Part shown: positions 17,552 to 26,214 of the stretch, piece by piece
Layout of the letters: every line of letters starts with the position of its first letter
Numbering within the stretch: position 1 is the stretch's first letter
Assembly (NCBI GenBank): GCA_030345135.1
Contig: CP128386.1
Span: 1,262,621 to 1,326,620, forward strand
DNA: 64,000 nt
Direction of reading: 5' to 3'
From: Chitinophagaceae bacterium DXS
Lineage (GTDB): Bacteria > Bacteroidota > Bacteroidia > Chitinophagales > Chitinophagaceae
Made by a program: the position numbers and the translations under genes
Notes under the pieces: generated by a model
The model's input: only the letters and a program-made list of their open reading frames with translations
What the model was told of the DNA's origin: nothing
Databases searched by the model: none

Positions 17552-18082
17552 TTAATGTTGATTTGCCAGGAAGTTTTTTATTCTTTCTTTTTGCCTGAGA
17601 TGATGGCGCAAGTGCATGTCTGCAAATTGTAACCATTCCGGGCCACTAAAATAACCAAGACCGGGATGCTGCGTTTTACCTGTAGCAGTAGTATTAACCA
17701 GGGATTGTGCCGCGCGATTCATTCGTTGTTTTAGTGCAAGCATGTCATCGTGCAAACCTGTCTTGCTTTGCGGTTGTTGTATTTTATCTGTAGAGGCGGG
17801 GTCTCCTTTGATTTTGACTTCCGGAAAAGCATTGCTGCGGAACATTGACTTGCCAATATCTGTCATCTCTTGTGAAAGATTTGCATTATTGTTGGTGGAT
17901 GCTTCTATCTGTTCTATGTAATAATCAGTTTCGTTGATCAGGTGCATATAAACCTGTCCGAGTGACCAGCTTTCGGCATCAGGCTTTGTGATCAGTTTTT
18001 CAAAATCAAATGTACCCAGTTCGGCAATCCATGCATCAATGGTATTGTTGAAGTCGTTAATAAGTTTAGTTAAACATTGCAT
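17552..18082 (-). CDS. DinB-family protein
   Basis: A 176-residue four-helix-bundle protein of the DinB superfamily, members of which bind a metal with three histidines and act as hydrolases or thiol transferases; many are stress induced. The candidate metal histidines are in WSLGQVYMHLINETDYYIEQ (His about 47) and in MHLRHHLRQKERI near 157-169. The gene heads nothing obvious. It is the last of a minus-strand series (DUF1569, VOC) that may share transcription, with 73 bases to the next gene upstream. Its substrate is unknown. Confidence 0.8.
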   Translation of the reverse strand: MQCLTKLINDFNNTIDAWIAELGTFDFEKLITKPDAESWSLGQVYMHLINETDYYIEQIEASTNNNANLSQEMTDIGKSMFRSNAFPEVKIKGDPASTDKIQQPQSKTGLHDDMLALKQRMNRAAQSLVNTTATGKTQHPGLGYFSGPEWLQFADMHLRHHLRQKERIKNFLANQH

Positions 18083-18155
18083 TGACGATAAAGATAGCCA
18101 TATTTCTTTTTTGTGACGTTGACTGATTACATAGTGTTAACTACCCCATTTCAGG

Positions 18156-18599
18156 TTACGCATTGAATTGCCGCAGATGATGATCTGTGTGCTTGTATGC
18201 AAGATAGCCTGTCTGTTCCATATTCATTTTCCCGAAGAAAGGATGCATGAGCTCAATGTTGGAGATATGGGCATATTCTTCAATGAGCGCGATCCATTTC
18301 TTTTTTTCGTCGGTAACATCACCGGTTTCTTTTATTACCAGTTCAGGAATAGTGGGGGAGTTGCGCCTTATTGGCTGCTCATCCTTCAATAAACTTCTCA
18401 TCGCCATTTTGCCAAATATCCGGCCCATTAATACACGTTTGTATTGTGTTTTGCCCAATGCCATTTCTTCCCATAACCGGCAATGCTTTATCATCTGGTA
18501 CACATTCATTTTTCCCCATTGAGCTGTGTTGCTCTCCGAAAGCGTGTTTATGCGACGGATTAATTCATTTCTTGTATAGTTGTCAAATACTGTTTGCAT
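18156..18599 (-). CDS. DUF1569 (DinB-like) protein
   Basis: A 147-residue protein from the ATG at 18,599 (MQTVFDNYTRNELIRRINTL). The longer frame that starts at 18,665 overlaps the end of the VOC gene and adds unrelated residues. NVYQMIKHCRLWEEMALGK and the closing KHTDHHLRQFN are the DUF1569 signature and place the histidines as in DinB proteins. The gene lies 26 bases after the VOC-family gene, so the two are probably co-transcribed. Its function is unknown. Confidence 0.8.
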   Translation of the reverse strand: MQTVFDNYTRNELIRRINTLSESNTAQWGKMNVYQMIKHCRLWEEMALGKTQYKRVLMGRIFGKMAMRSLLKDEQPIRRNSPTIPELVIKETGDVTDEKKKWIALIEEYAHISNIELMHPFFGKMNMEQTGYLAYKHTDHHLRQFNA

Positions 18600-18624
18600 G
18601 TTATATAATTTGTTGGTGATGAGC

Positions 18625-19032
18625 TTAGCCCAATTGTGCGAGAGAGAACCAGTTGCCTGAATCATCCTTAAAAATGGCTTCGGTTCCGTAGAATTCTTTC
18701 CTGGGAGGTTTGGTAAACTCTACACCTTTGGCCTTCAATTCTTCATAAGTGGCGAAAATATCTTTGCTTGTAAATAAGCCCACACCAAATGTTCCTTTGG
18801 AAACAAGCTCTTTCAGCATCTCTGCAGTTTCACTGCTGTACATGCTTTTTGATATTGGCGAAAGAATAATTTCGAATCCTGGTTGATCCGGCGGACAAAC
18901 GGTGAGCCATCTTCCGTCTTCACCCATTGGTACATCAGTTATTACCTTAAAGCCGAGTTTATTTGTGTAGAAATCGAAAGCGCTGTCCTGGTTAAGTACA
19001 TGGATGCTAACATGTGTCATTTTTGTGATCAT
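18625..19032 (-). CDS. VOC-family (glyoxalase/bleomycin resistance-like) protein
   Basis: A 135-residue protein of the vicinal-oxygen-chelate fold with two beta-alpha-beta-beta-beta modules. I chose the ATG at 19,032 (MITKMTHVSIHVLNQDSAFD); the frame begins three codons earlier with TTG. Features are FYTNKLGFKVITDVPMGEDG near 22-41 and FKDDSGNWFSLAQ at the end. Metal ligands would be His about 7 and acidic residues near the end. Many such small proteins act on small electrophiles or antibiotics; no specific role can be named. It precedes the DUF1569 gene and follows an AraC regulator by 39 bases. Confidence 0.82.
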   Translation of the reverse strand: MITKMTHVSIHVLNQDSAFDFYTNKLGFKVITDVPMGEDGRWLTVCPPDQPGFEIILSPISKSMYSSETAEMLKELVSKGTFGVGLFTSKDIFATYEELKAKGVEFTKPPRKEFYGTEAIFKDDSGNWFSLAQLG

Positions 19033-19071
19033 ACTTTGCAAATTGAATGTTATGCAAAGAAAAAATGATAG

Positions 19072-19524
19072 CTAGGCTTTTGCTTCTTCAAAATTGCTAT
19101 TTTTCAACCATCCGTTTTTTTCGGCGAAGCAACCTGGAATAAACGTGAGCGGTGCTTTATTGATTTGTTTTTGTAGCTGTTGCTGCTGGGCAAGATATAA
19201 GGATGGAGAAATGCCTACGATGCGTTTAAATAATCCGCTGAAAGAACTAAGGCTTTCAAATCCTACTGAATAACAAACATCAGATACCGGCTGCAACGAT
19301 CTAAGCAATTGTAATGCTTTTTCAATTCTCACAGCTATCAGGTATTGATGTGGTGTTTTGCCGTAGATCCTTTTAAAAAGTCTGATGAAATGAAATTTTG
19401 AAAAATATGCCTCATCTGCAATGTTGTCCAGTTCAATCGTATCTGCATAATTATTGTCTATAAAAAGCTTCGCCTGGACAATCCGCCGGTATAAGTAAAT
19501 ATTTGGATATTGCTCTGCAAACAT
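19072..19524 (-). CDS. AraC-family regulator consisting mostly of the DNA-binding domain
   Basis: A 150-residue protein with the double helix-turn-helix at about 15-115: LDNIADEAYFSKFHFIRLFK near 36-55 and VSDVCYSVGFESLSSFSGLF near 78-97. There is no N-terminal ligand-binding domain. The 35-residue C-terminal tail is glutamine-rich. Short AraC proteins of this kind are often linked to VOC and DinB genes, as here, and probably control them. The gene is first in the minus-strand run AraC-VOC-DUF1569-DinB. Confidence 0.88.
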   Translation of the reverse strand: MFAEQYPNIYLYRRIVQAKLFIDNNYADTIELDNIADEAYFSKFHFIRLFKRIYGKTPHQYLIAVRIEKALQLLRSLQPVSDVCYSVGFESLSSFSGLFKRIVGISPSLYLAQQQQLQKQINKAPLTFIPGCFAEKNGWLKNSNFEEAKA

Positions 19525-19620
19525 TTTGAACGGTGTTGACGGTTAGAAAACCTGGTGGTAATATCAGTTAAAGATATAAAAAATATGACGACGATTCCTG
19601 GGAGATTGAATATATGTGTT

Positions 19621-20292
19621 TTAAATAAGAGCATGCGGACCAGCCGTCTTTTTCCCTATTAGAAATACACTTATAATCAATATCCACAAAAAGAATAGTC
19701 CGGCTGCAATGGGTATGTTCCAGCCGTTAACGCTGTAAAAATCCAGTGGCGTCGTCATGAAGAAAATAGTGGGCACAAATGCCAGGTTATAAACGGCGAA
19801 TATATAACCGAGAACGGCCGTCCATTTGGGGAACAAATTCGTTTTTATAATCAGTGTACTGCCTGTGAAGAGAATGATGGTATTAAGTAACCGGTTAATT
19901 GGCCCGTAGATCAGTAATGCACCTTCGGCTCCATAGCCAACCCAGGTTGGATTTACCGGCTTATTATTGGCGATCCATATGCTTCCGCTTTGTATAGCAT
20001 CTGCAATCAATGATACTATTGCAAATGCAAGCCCGCAGGAAAATAAAAAATCGCCAATTCGAATGTGATCGGGGTGAAGTTGTGCTACAATATATTTGAA
20101 CTGGCTAAAGAAGCCAATGAGGCCGGCGCAGATAAACAGGTCAAGAAGAATACGTATAAGCACAGTGTTCGGCGGCGGAGTTCCCTCCGGAGTTGGTGTG
20201 TAAACAAAGTATAAATGTATTTCCGCAAGTACAAGAAGGTACAATACAATTCCGGTAACTCCTGTGTTGCGCAGTAATGTTGACTTAATCAT
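19621..20292 (-). CDS. DUF4386-family membrane protein
   Basis: A 223-residue protein with six to seven membrane spans, the usual size for DUF4386. I chose the ATG at 20,292 (MIKSTLLRNTGVTGIVLYLL); the frame opens seven codons earlier with TTG. Motifs are HPDHIRIGDFLFSCGLAFAI near 79-98 and YGPINRLLNTIILFTGSTLI near 133-152. The function is unknown. It is divergent from the AraC gene at 20,379, 86 bases apart, and these two probably form a regulator-target pair. Confidence 0.75.
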   Translation of the reverse strand: MIKSTLLRNTGVTGIVLYLLVLAEIHLYFVYTPTPEGTPPPNTVLIRILLDLFICAGLIGFFSQFKYIVAQLHPDHIRIGDFLFSCGLAFAIVSLIADAIQSGSIWIANNKPVNPTWVGYGAEGALLIYGPINRLLNTIILFTGSTLIIKTNLFPKWTAVLGYIFAVYNLAFVPTIFFMTTPLDFYSVNGWNIPIAAGLFFLWILIISVFLIGKKTAGPHALI

Positions 20293-20378
20293 GATCGTAT
20301 GTTTTGTCAACAAGTGTATTCATTTTGTGAGAGACATTTGTTACATTAGAAGGAGTATTAGTTACAAAATACGGAGCA

Positions 20379-21377
20379 ATGTCTTTTGAAGTAAAAGGGA
20401 TTTCAGATAATCATTTTCATCACCTGAATCAATTTTTTAAGAATGGTTTTGATGGTAATGAATTGTTGGAGCAGTCACAACAAATCCAGCATCCCCTTGT
20501 AGACGGGTATTCTTCAGAGTGGTATTTTGATGGCATACGAATGGGGTATTCTGACTGGCATTATAAGAAGCCGGTGGCGCTTGCATGGAATTATGATATT
20601 GACGTAGAATTGGTGACTTTTCAGGCGAATCTCAAAGGATCTGTATTAATGGGAAAGGACAGTGCAAATGCCGTTCCGTTATTTAATAATTTGCAGCACA
20701 ATCTTTTTTATGCGGGAACAGGGGATGTCAATGAAGGTGTTTTAAAGGGCGATCGCTTAGCATCAAGCATGTTCTTTATCCAGTTTACAAAAAATGCTTT
20801 TTTGCGCCTTGCAGCAGATGGAAATGATACCTTGAACCGTTTTAATGAACATGTTCAAAATGGAAGGTCTGCTGTGTTGACGCCACATAATCTGTATGTC
20901 AACGCAAATATGTTAAGCCTGATAAAAAGTATTGTTCATTGCAAGTATAAAAATAATTTGAAGAAAATGTTCCTTCTCTCCAAAGCTATAGAACTGCTGG
21001 TACTTCAGGCAGAAGCTGGTAGCGAAGCTTTGAATCCTTCTTACAAATACATCAGGAGCAGTTATGATAGGGAACGCATTATGTACGCACGCGAATACAT
21101 AATGAGTCATTTGGATGTGCCACCCAGCCTGACTGAACTTTCAAGGATCGTCGGTATAAATGAGTACAAGCTAAAGCGCGGTTTTAAAGAAATGTTTAGC
21201 AATACCGTATTTGGCTATTTAGCTGATGCTCGACTTGAGCTTGCCAAAAACGATCTTTTGGAAAACAGGCAGTCCATTGCAGAAATTGCATTTGCCCTTG
21301 GGTACTCATCACTTCAACATTTTAGCTACGCATTTAAAAAGAAGTTTGGGATGTCTCCAAGTAAATTGAGGCGGTGA
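20379..21377 (+). CDS. AraC-family transcriptional regulator
   Basis: A 332-residue regulator. The first 225 residues are a poorly conserved sensor-like domain. The helix-turn-helix pair lies at about 235-330: LTELSRIVGINEYKLKRGFK near 250-269 and IAEIAFALGYSSLQHFSYAF near 302-321, ending KFGMSPSKLR. The build resembles the PchR-like regulators of siderophore genes, but no siderophore gene is near. The likely target is the divergent DUF4386 gene. Confidence 0.88.
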   Translation: MSFEVKGISDNHFHHLNQFFKNGFDGNELLEQSQQIQHPLVDGYSSEWYFDGIRMGYSDWHYKKPVALAWNYDIDVELVTFQANLKGSVLMGKDSANAVPLFNNLQHNLFYAGTGDVNEGVLKGDRLASSMFFIQFTKNAFLRLAADGNDTLNRFNEHVQNGRSAVLTPHNLYVNANMLSLIKSIVHCKYKNNLKKMFLLSKAIELLVLQAEAGSEALNPSYKYIRSSYDRERIMYAREYIMSHLDVPPSLTELSRIVGINEYKLKRGFKEMFSNTVFGYLADARLELAKNDLLENRQSIAEIAFALGYSSLQHFSYAFKKKFGMSPSKLRR

Positions 21378-21442
21378 TTTGTTATGCTGCGTTCCCCTGA
21401 TTCTTTATAGTTGAAAACACATTGTCCTGCGAAAAGGAAGAA

Positions 21443-21943
21443 TTAGTTTGATGATAAATATTTTTCTTTGATGACAGCTACGTGATGCTGCTCATGACCG
21501 ACGGTTGCTTTTAAAAATTCTTCTACTGTAAGCTCGAACTTCCATGCCATGCCAGTGAGCTTCAGTTGTTCCGGCGACAGAGACTGAATAAAACTCAGTG
21601 TTGCATTGCGAACATTTTCAAAGTCATTTAATAGTTGTGACAAACTTAGCTCATCGAACCGGCTATTTTCAACAAGCAGATTCTGATCATAACCAGGTAA
21701 AGTGGTTTTGTCCTTTCTGCTAAAGCGGAGGGCCCTGTAGGTCATAATTCTTTCGTGGTCTGTCATATGACCAACAATTTGTTTGATGCTCCATTTGTTT
21801 GGTGCATAACGGTAGGTGGCTTTGCTTTCTCTTAGTGATTTAAGAAGGTCAATTGCTTCTTTGGATGCAAATAATTGCTGGTAGTCTTTCCCTTCCACCA
21901 ACTCGATGTAGTAGGGGAATCCGTCATTTACAGTGTGCTTCAT
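21443..21943 (-). CDS. DinB-family protein
   Basis: A 166-residue DinB-superfamily protein. WSIKQIVGHMTDHERIMTYR near 47-66 supplies the first metal histidine, and VGHEQHHVAVIKEKYL near the C-terminus supplies the others. That is the usual three-histidine arrangement. The family acts on small molecules or thiols and the exact substrate is unknown. It is one of three DinB-fold genes within 4.4 kb. Confidence 0.85.
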   Translation of the reverse strand: MKHTVNDGFPYYIELVEGKDYQQLFASKEAIDLLKSLRESKATYRYAPNKWSIKQIVGHMTDHERIMTYRALRFSRKDKTTLPGYDQNLLVENSRFDELSLSQLLNDFENVRNATLSFIQSLSPEQLKLTGMAWKFELTVEEFLKATVGHEQHHVAVIKEKYLSSN

Positions 21944-21998
21944 TTGTGAAATGGTTGGTTGAAAAGTTGTTTACATTTTGGTGAGGCAAAAATATAAT

Positions 21999-22129
21999 AA
22001 TTGATAATTGAAATTTGAAAATTGAAAATGAAACCCCTGTGGATCTCCGTGTCTACTCTTGTCTTTTCTCAGTGTAACAAAAAGTTTTTATTGTATTCAT
22101 TATCAATTTTCAAATTTCAATTGTCAATT
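21999..22129. repeat. Palindromic element with 33-bp arms
   Basis: The left arm 21,999-22,031 and right arm 22,097-22,129 are near-perfect reverse complements (aattgataattgaaatttg at the start of the left arm). The 65-base loop holds a 'ctgtggatctccgtgtct' motif of the second repeat family. The right arm overlaps the last codon and stop of the SRPBCC gene, so the element supplies that gene's stop codon. Confidence 0.75.
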
Positions 22130-22591
22130 AGTTTCTACATATTTTGCCAGTTTTTCAAGCGATGAAATTGTACCGGCTTCATTATCTGCCGGTTTTATTC
22201 CAGCGGGAATACCGGTAAATAAAAACGTGACACGTGTGCCCATTTCAACAGGCTCAAATGTTATTTCAATCATCATCTCGCCAGCAAAATCAGGATCGGT
22301 TGTATTAAATTGAACAGCTTCAACTATTTTCCGATTAGGGATCAGTTCAATAAATCTGGCTGTATATCTATCTTCTTTGTCTGCGGTTTTTCCTGCATGT
22401 ATGGTTGCTTTATCAGGATAAAACAGGGACATTTCGTAGCCTCCTCCAACCCTTAGATCAAAGTGGTGAATCTTCGCAGTCATATCACCGGGCGCCTGCC
22501 AGATTTCCAAAGCCGAAGGGTCAGTAAAAGCATTGTATAACTTTTCCGGAGTAGCGTTAATGTCCCGATAGTTTTTAGTTGATTGTTTCAT
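22124..22591 (-). CDS. SRPBCC/AHSA1-family protein
   Basis: A 155-residue START-like protein of the activator-of-Hsp90 homology 1 type. Features are INATPEKLYNAFTDPSALEI near 11-30, the GGGYEMSLFY strand near 49-58, and FEPVEMGTRVTFLFTGIP near 111-128. These bacterial proteins form a hydrophobic cavity and usually accompany ArsR or AraC regulators; the ligand is unknown. The stop codon lies inside the palindromic element downstream, so the last residues may have been altered by its insertion. Confidence 0.85.
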   Translation of the reverse strand: MKQSTKNYRDINATPEKLYNAFTDPSALEIWQAPGDMTAKIHHFDLRVGGGYEMSLFYPDKATIHAGKTADKEDRYTARFIELIPNRKIVEAVQFNTTDPDFAGEMMIEITFEPVEMGTRVTFLFTGIPAGIKPADNEAGTISSLEKLAKYVETN

Positions 22592-22650
22592 TTATGAAAG
22601 ACAGTTTTTTTAAGCTAACAATATGTATAATAGTTTTGCTAATTACGATC

Positions 22651-22986
22651 TTAATCTTTCTCAACATAGAAACTCGCAACCTGTGTAATTACGGCTAATG
22701 CTGCCATTGCAATTGCCATTGTTTTCAGATCAAGCAAAAATAAAAACAGTGCAGCAGTTAGAAACATTCCACATCTGAATAGTCCAAGGTAAGGCATGTT
22801 AAGTCTTTTTGCTGATTTCGGCGCAGCAAATACTCCCCATAAAATGATACAACCTGCGGTGAGCAGGATCGCCAAAGTATAATGTGTAAGCGTATTAGAT
22901 CCGGCTTTATAGGCGAAAAAACCGAAAGAATATAACATCACTAATTCCATTATGAACACAATAACCTGGAAGATTGCCTTTAGCAT
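22651..22986 (-). CDS. YrdB-family (DUF2568) small membrane protein
   Basis: A 111-residue protein with four membrane spans at about 5-25, 34-53, 68-88 and 90-106. The segment ILWGVFAAPKSAKRL near 47-61 is the YrdB/DUF2568 signature. The function is unknown. It lies 59 bases upstream of the SRPBCC gene on the same strand and could share a transcript. Confidence 0.8.
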   Translation of the reverse strand: MLKAIFQVIVFIMELVMLYSFGFFAYKAGSNTLTHYTLAILLTAGCIILWGVFAAPKSAKRLNMPYLGLFRCGMFLTAALFLFLLDLKTMAIAMAALAVITQVASFYVEKD

Positions 22987-23163
22987 GCGCTTTTGATGAG
23001 TTTGATTAACTGATCAAAAATATTGTTTTTTGAATATTGCAGATGCCAGGGAGAAGAAAGAATATCGATTGTTAAGCTTATTGATGGCATTATAGCAAAA
23101 AATTATAACGCCCCGTAGTTGCAGTACGCTTTCGCTATGATGCAAAATTTAGAACCTGGCGAT

Positions 23164-23631
23164 TTATAATTTACGCGGTCTGTAAATATCTGTAATGAGA
23201 AATTTTATAGTGGTATTGCCAATATTTGTTCCGGAGTCAATCAGCGGGCCACTAATCAAAGCCATGCCAGTCGGGAAAGTAAGTGTATCGCGCCTGCCTG
23301 TAGCCTTTGTGTACAATGCAACCTTGCCGCCTTGCAAAACATAAGCTGTGTGATCAGGATGGGCATGCAGCGCGCAAGTCTCGCCCGGCTTTAGTGTGAA
23401 TTCATAGACTTTAATGCCTAGCGTGTCGCCCAGTTTTTTAACAAAAGTTCCTCCCATTATATAACTATCCATGGCAGGGTTGTAGTTGGGCATAAACGCT
23501 GTATCTACAGTAGCAACAGCTAAAGTGTCCTTAGTCTCTTTTCGTAAGGTGTTAGCAGTTTCGCCGCAGCCATTCAAAAACAAGACTGAAGCCAGTAAAT
23601 TTAGCATTAAGAAAGTTTTGATTAGTTGCAT
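23164..23631 (-). CDS. Cupin-domain lipoprotein
   Basis: A 155-residue exported protein. I chose the ATG at 23,631 (MQLIKTFLMLNLLASVLFLN); the longer frame begins with TTG. A lipobox LNGC places the acylated cysteine near residue 22. The cupin fold spans about 65-150, with KPGETCALHAHPDHTAYVL near 82-100 holding the metal histidines and the second motif near 130 (GPLIDSGTNIGNTTIKFLI). Such cupins sense or convert small molecules; nothing more can be said. It stands alone. Confidence 0.8.
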   Translation of the reverse strand: MQLIKTFLMLNLLASVLFLNGCGETANTLRKETKDTLAVATVDTAFMPNYNPAMDSYIMGGTFVKKLGDTLGIKVYEFTLKPGETCALHAHPDHTAYVLQGGKVALYTKATGRRDTLTFPTGMALISGPLIDSGTNIGNTTIKFLITDIYRPRKL

Positions 23632-23946
23632 GGCTGTGATTTTAGAAATGATCAATTTGCCATTCCAGGTACGATCGCAGCGGGGGACGTTCGCGTTCTG
23701 TATTTTGGCCTGGCGGAGTATGGAATGCTTTAGTAACTTGCGAATGGCAGATAAAGGTACAAAAGTTTGTTGTTGGCGAATAGCTGTTTTTATGCCCGCG
23801 TCGCCCGTTCTCTCATCAATTGAGCCCCAAAAATGTTGGAATAAGTAGTTGTCGAAATGATTGTATTGTCAATTTCGATCCATCCAAAAACATCGTATAT
23901 TCATTCTGTTAATAAATGCCTGAAACCTCATACAGATTGTCTTGCC

Positions 23947-25935
23947 ATGTTTCATCAAGTATATCGCAATTATATAATCGTTTTTATAATCTTTTTCATT
24001 CCTCTGGCTATCTATTGTCAAAAAGATAAAGATCTCTACTCGCCGGATAGTCTTATAAAGGTTCATTTAGCCATTTCAAATAAATGCAGCTATGCTATAT
24101 TTTATAACGGACAGCCACTTATGCTTCCTTCAGCAATTGATTTGGAGCTGGGAGACGGCACGCGGTTGTCCAGTCACCTGGAAAAACTAAAAATCTCATC
24201 ACGAAGTATCCATGAAGAAATTATTTCTCCTGTTCCGGAGAAGCGAAGGCATATTCCAGATGTGTACAATGAACTAACTGTTCATGCAGGTGATAAGTTC
24301 TCGATTATTTTTCGCGCTTACAATGATGGAGTTGCATACCGCATAGCCACGAAATTCAAGGACAGTATTGTTATTAAGAGCGAAAGGGCTGAATTTAATT
24401 TTACCGCTCAAACAAACGCATACTATCCCGAAGTGAAAAAGCGTAATAACCAGGATATCTATCACACCAGTTTTGAAGAACCTTATCAATATAAGCCACT
24501 GGATAGCATCTCCAATAAAATCCTTGCATTTAGTCCTGTGCTGGTAGTTCCATCAACTGGTCCGAAAGTATGTATCACAGAGTCCGATCTGGAAGATTAT
24601 CCCGGTATGTTTATCGCCGGTACGGGAAGCAATTCGTTACGTGGTGGTTTCGCACCATATCCTAAAAAGGAAGTGATATTAAAAGGTGAATATTCGCAGG
24701 TGTATGTTTCTGAAAGAGAAGATTATATCGCCAATACCAAAGGTACGCGCAGCTTTCCCTGGCGTGTATTAATGATTGCGCCTCATGATAAAGATCTTCC
24801 GGCAAATGATCTTGTCTACCGGCTTGCTTCACCATCAAAAGTAAAAGATGTTTCATGGGTTCGGCCGGGAAAAGCGACTGATGAGTGGATCATTACCGAG
24901 AATTTGTTTAACGTGCCTTTCAGGAGCGGCATTAATACTGCGACGTATAAGTATTATATCGATTTCGCAAAACGTTTTGGGTTTGACCGGATCATGATGG
25001 ATGCCGGTTGGAGCGATAACAATGATCTGTTCGCCGTTACGCCATCCCTCAACATGGATGAAATTGCTGCTTATGCAAAACAACAAGGTGTTGGTTTAAG
25101 CATGTGGACACTTGCCATGACGCTGGATAAGCAGCTGGAACCAGCGTTGCAGCAGTTTAAGAAGTGGGGTGTTGATTTTATCATGACCGATTTTATTGAT
25201 CGTGACGATCAAAAAGCTGTTCAGTTTTATTACAAGATTGCCGAAGCCTGTGCAAGGCATCAGATCATGATTATGTTTCATGGTGCTTTTAAACCTGCTG
25301 GTTTTAATCGCACGTATCCGAATGCAATTACAAGAGAAGCAGTATTGGGTTCAGAGTACAACATCTGGAGTGATAAGGCTAATCCACGTCATAACCTGCT
25401 ATTGCCTTTTATCCGCATGACCGCTGGTCCGATGGATTACGAACCTGGAATGCTGGATAATGGAACGGAAAAAACATTCAGACCAATAGCTGAAAAAGTA
25501 ATGTCGTTGGGAACGCGTTGTCAGCAACTGGCAATGTTTGTCGTGTATGATAGCCCGATGCAATTCTTCGCAGGAAATCCTTCCCAGGGTTTGCTTGAAC
25601 CTCAGTTTATGGAATTGTTGGGAAGTATACCAACAGTGTGGGATACAACAATTGTACTTGAAGGAAGGGTAGGTGAGCACATCGTTACCGCGCGGAGAAA
25701 AAATAATGATTGGTATATCGGAGCAATGACGAATATGCATGAAAAGACGTTCGTCATTCCATTAGATTTTCTTGATAACCGAATTTACAATGCCACTATT
25801 TGTGAAGATGGTGTAAATGCAGACAGGTATGCGTCTGACTATAAACTGTACAGCAAGGAAGTCTCTTCAAATGATTCGCTTACTATTAAGATGGCTCCCG
25901 GAGGCGGGTACATGGTGAGGTTAAAGAGGAAATAA
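23947..25935 (+). CDS. GH97 family glycoside hydrolase (alpha-galactosidase/alpha-glucosidase)
   Basis: A 662-residue secreted enzyme. I chose the ATG at 23,947 (MFHQVYRNYIIVFIIFFIPL) because a signal peptide ending IYCQ follows directly. The N-terminal beta-sandwich spans about 25-275, the TIM barrel about 280-560 and a C-terminal beta domain the rest. Motifs are FDRIMMDAGWSD near 344-355, GVDFIMTDFIDRDDQ near 407-421 and REAVLGSEYNIWSD near 463-476. The Asp-rich second motif resembles the retaining, galactosidase-type branch more than SusB, which is a judgement from memory. The enzyme probably cuts alpha-linked oligosaccharides in the periplasm. No SusC/D pair is adjacent. Confidence 0.9.
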   Translation: MFHQVYRNYIIVFIIFFIPLAIYCQKDKDLYSPDSLIKVHLAISNKCSYAIFYNGQPLMLPSAIDLELGDGTRLSSHLEKLKISSRSIHEEIISPVPEKRRHIPDVYNELTVHAGDKFSIIFRAYNDGVAYRIATKFKDSIVIKSERAEFNFTAQTNAYYPEVKKRNNQDIYHTSFEEPYQYKPLDSISNKILAFSPVLVVPSTGPKVCITESDLEDYPGMFIAGTGSNSLRGGFAPYPKKEVILKGEYSQVYVSEREDYIANTKGTRSFPWRVLMIAPHDKDLPANDLVYRLASPSKVKDVSWVRPGKATDEWIITENLFNVPFRSGINTATYKYYIDFAKRFGFDRIMMDAGWSDNNDLFAVTPSLNMDEIAAYAKQQGVGLSMWTLAMTLDKQLEPALQQFKKWGVDFIMTDFIDRDDQKAVQFYYKIAEACARHQIMIMFHGAFKPAGFNRTYPNAITREAVLGSEYNIWSDKANPRHNLLLPFIRMTAGPMDYEPGMLDNGTEKTFRPIAEKVMSLGTRCQQLAMFVVYDSPMQFFAGNPSQGLLEPQFMELLGSIPTVWDTTIVLEGRVGEHIVTARRKNNDWYIGAMTNMHEKTFVIPLDFLDNRIYNATICEDGVNADRYASDYKLYSKEVSSNDSLTIKMAPGGGYMVRLKRK

Positions 25936-25990
25936 ATAACAGAAAATGAATGCCGAGATTTTTGCCTCTGAAGCACCGAAGCGCAGGATT

Positions 25991-26206
25991 TTTACCACAG
26001 AGGACACAGAATTTTTTTTCACAGAGTTACATTGAGAAAAGTTTTGGAGGCATTAATTTTATATAGATTGCAATATTGGGGATATAATAGTTTTGAAGTG
26101 CGTCGTCGATGAAGCGCTGAAATCCGCACAGATGTTTTATTCCAAATCAGTCCCCAATTTACTGTGCTCTCTGTGAAAAAAAACTCCATGTCCTCTGTGG
26201 TTAAAT
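25991..26206. repeat. Inverted-repeat element of the 'accacagaggacacag' family
   Basis: The left arm 25,991-26,026 and right arm 26,168-26,206 are imperfect reverse complements (tttaccacagaggacacaga against tcctctgtggttaaa). They enclose about 140 bases. The enclosed part has a short coding-like minus-strand frame but no gene signals. The size and terminal inverted repeats are those of a small non-autonomous mobile element. The element sits between convergent genes. Confidence 0.6.
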
Positions 26207-26214
26207 GTTTTACA

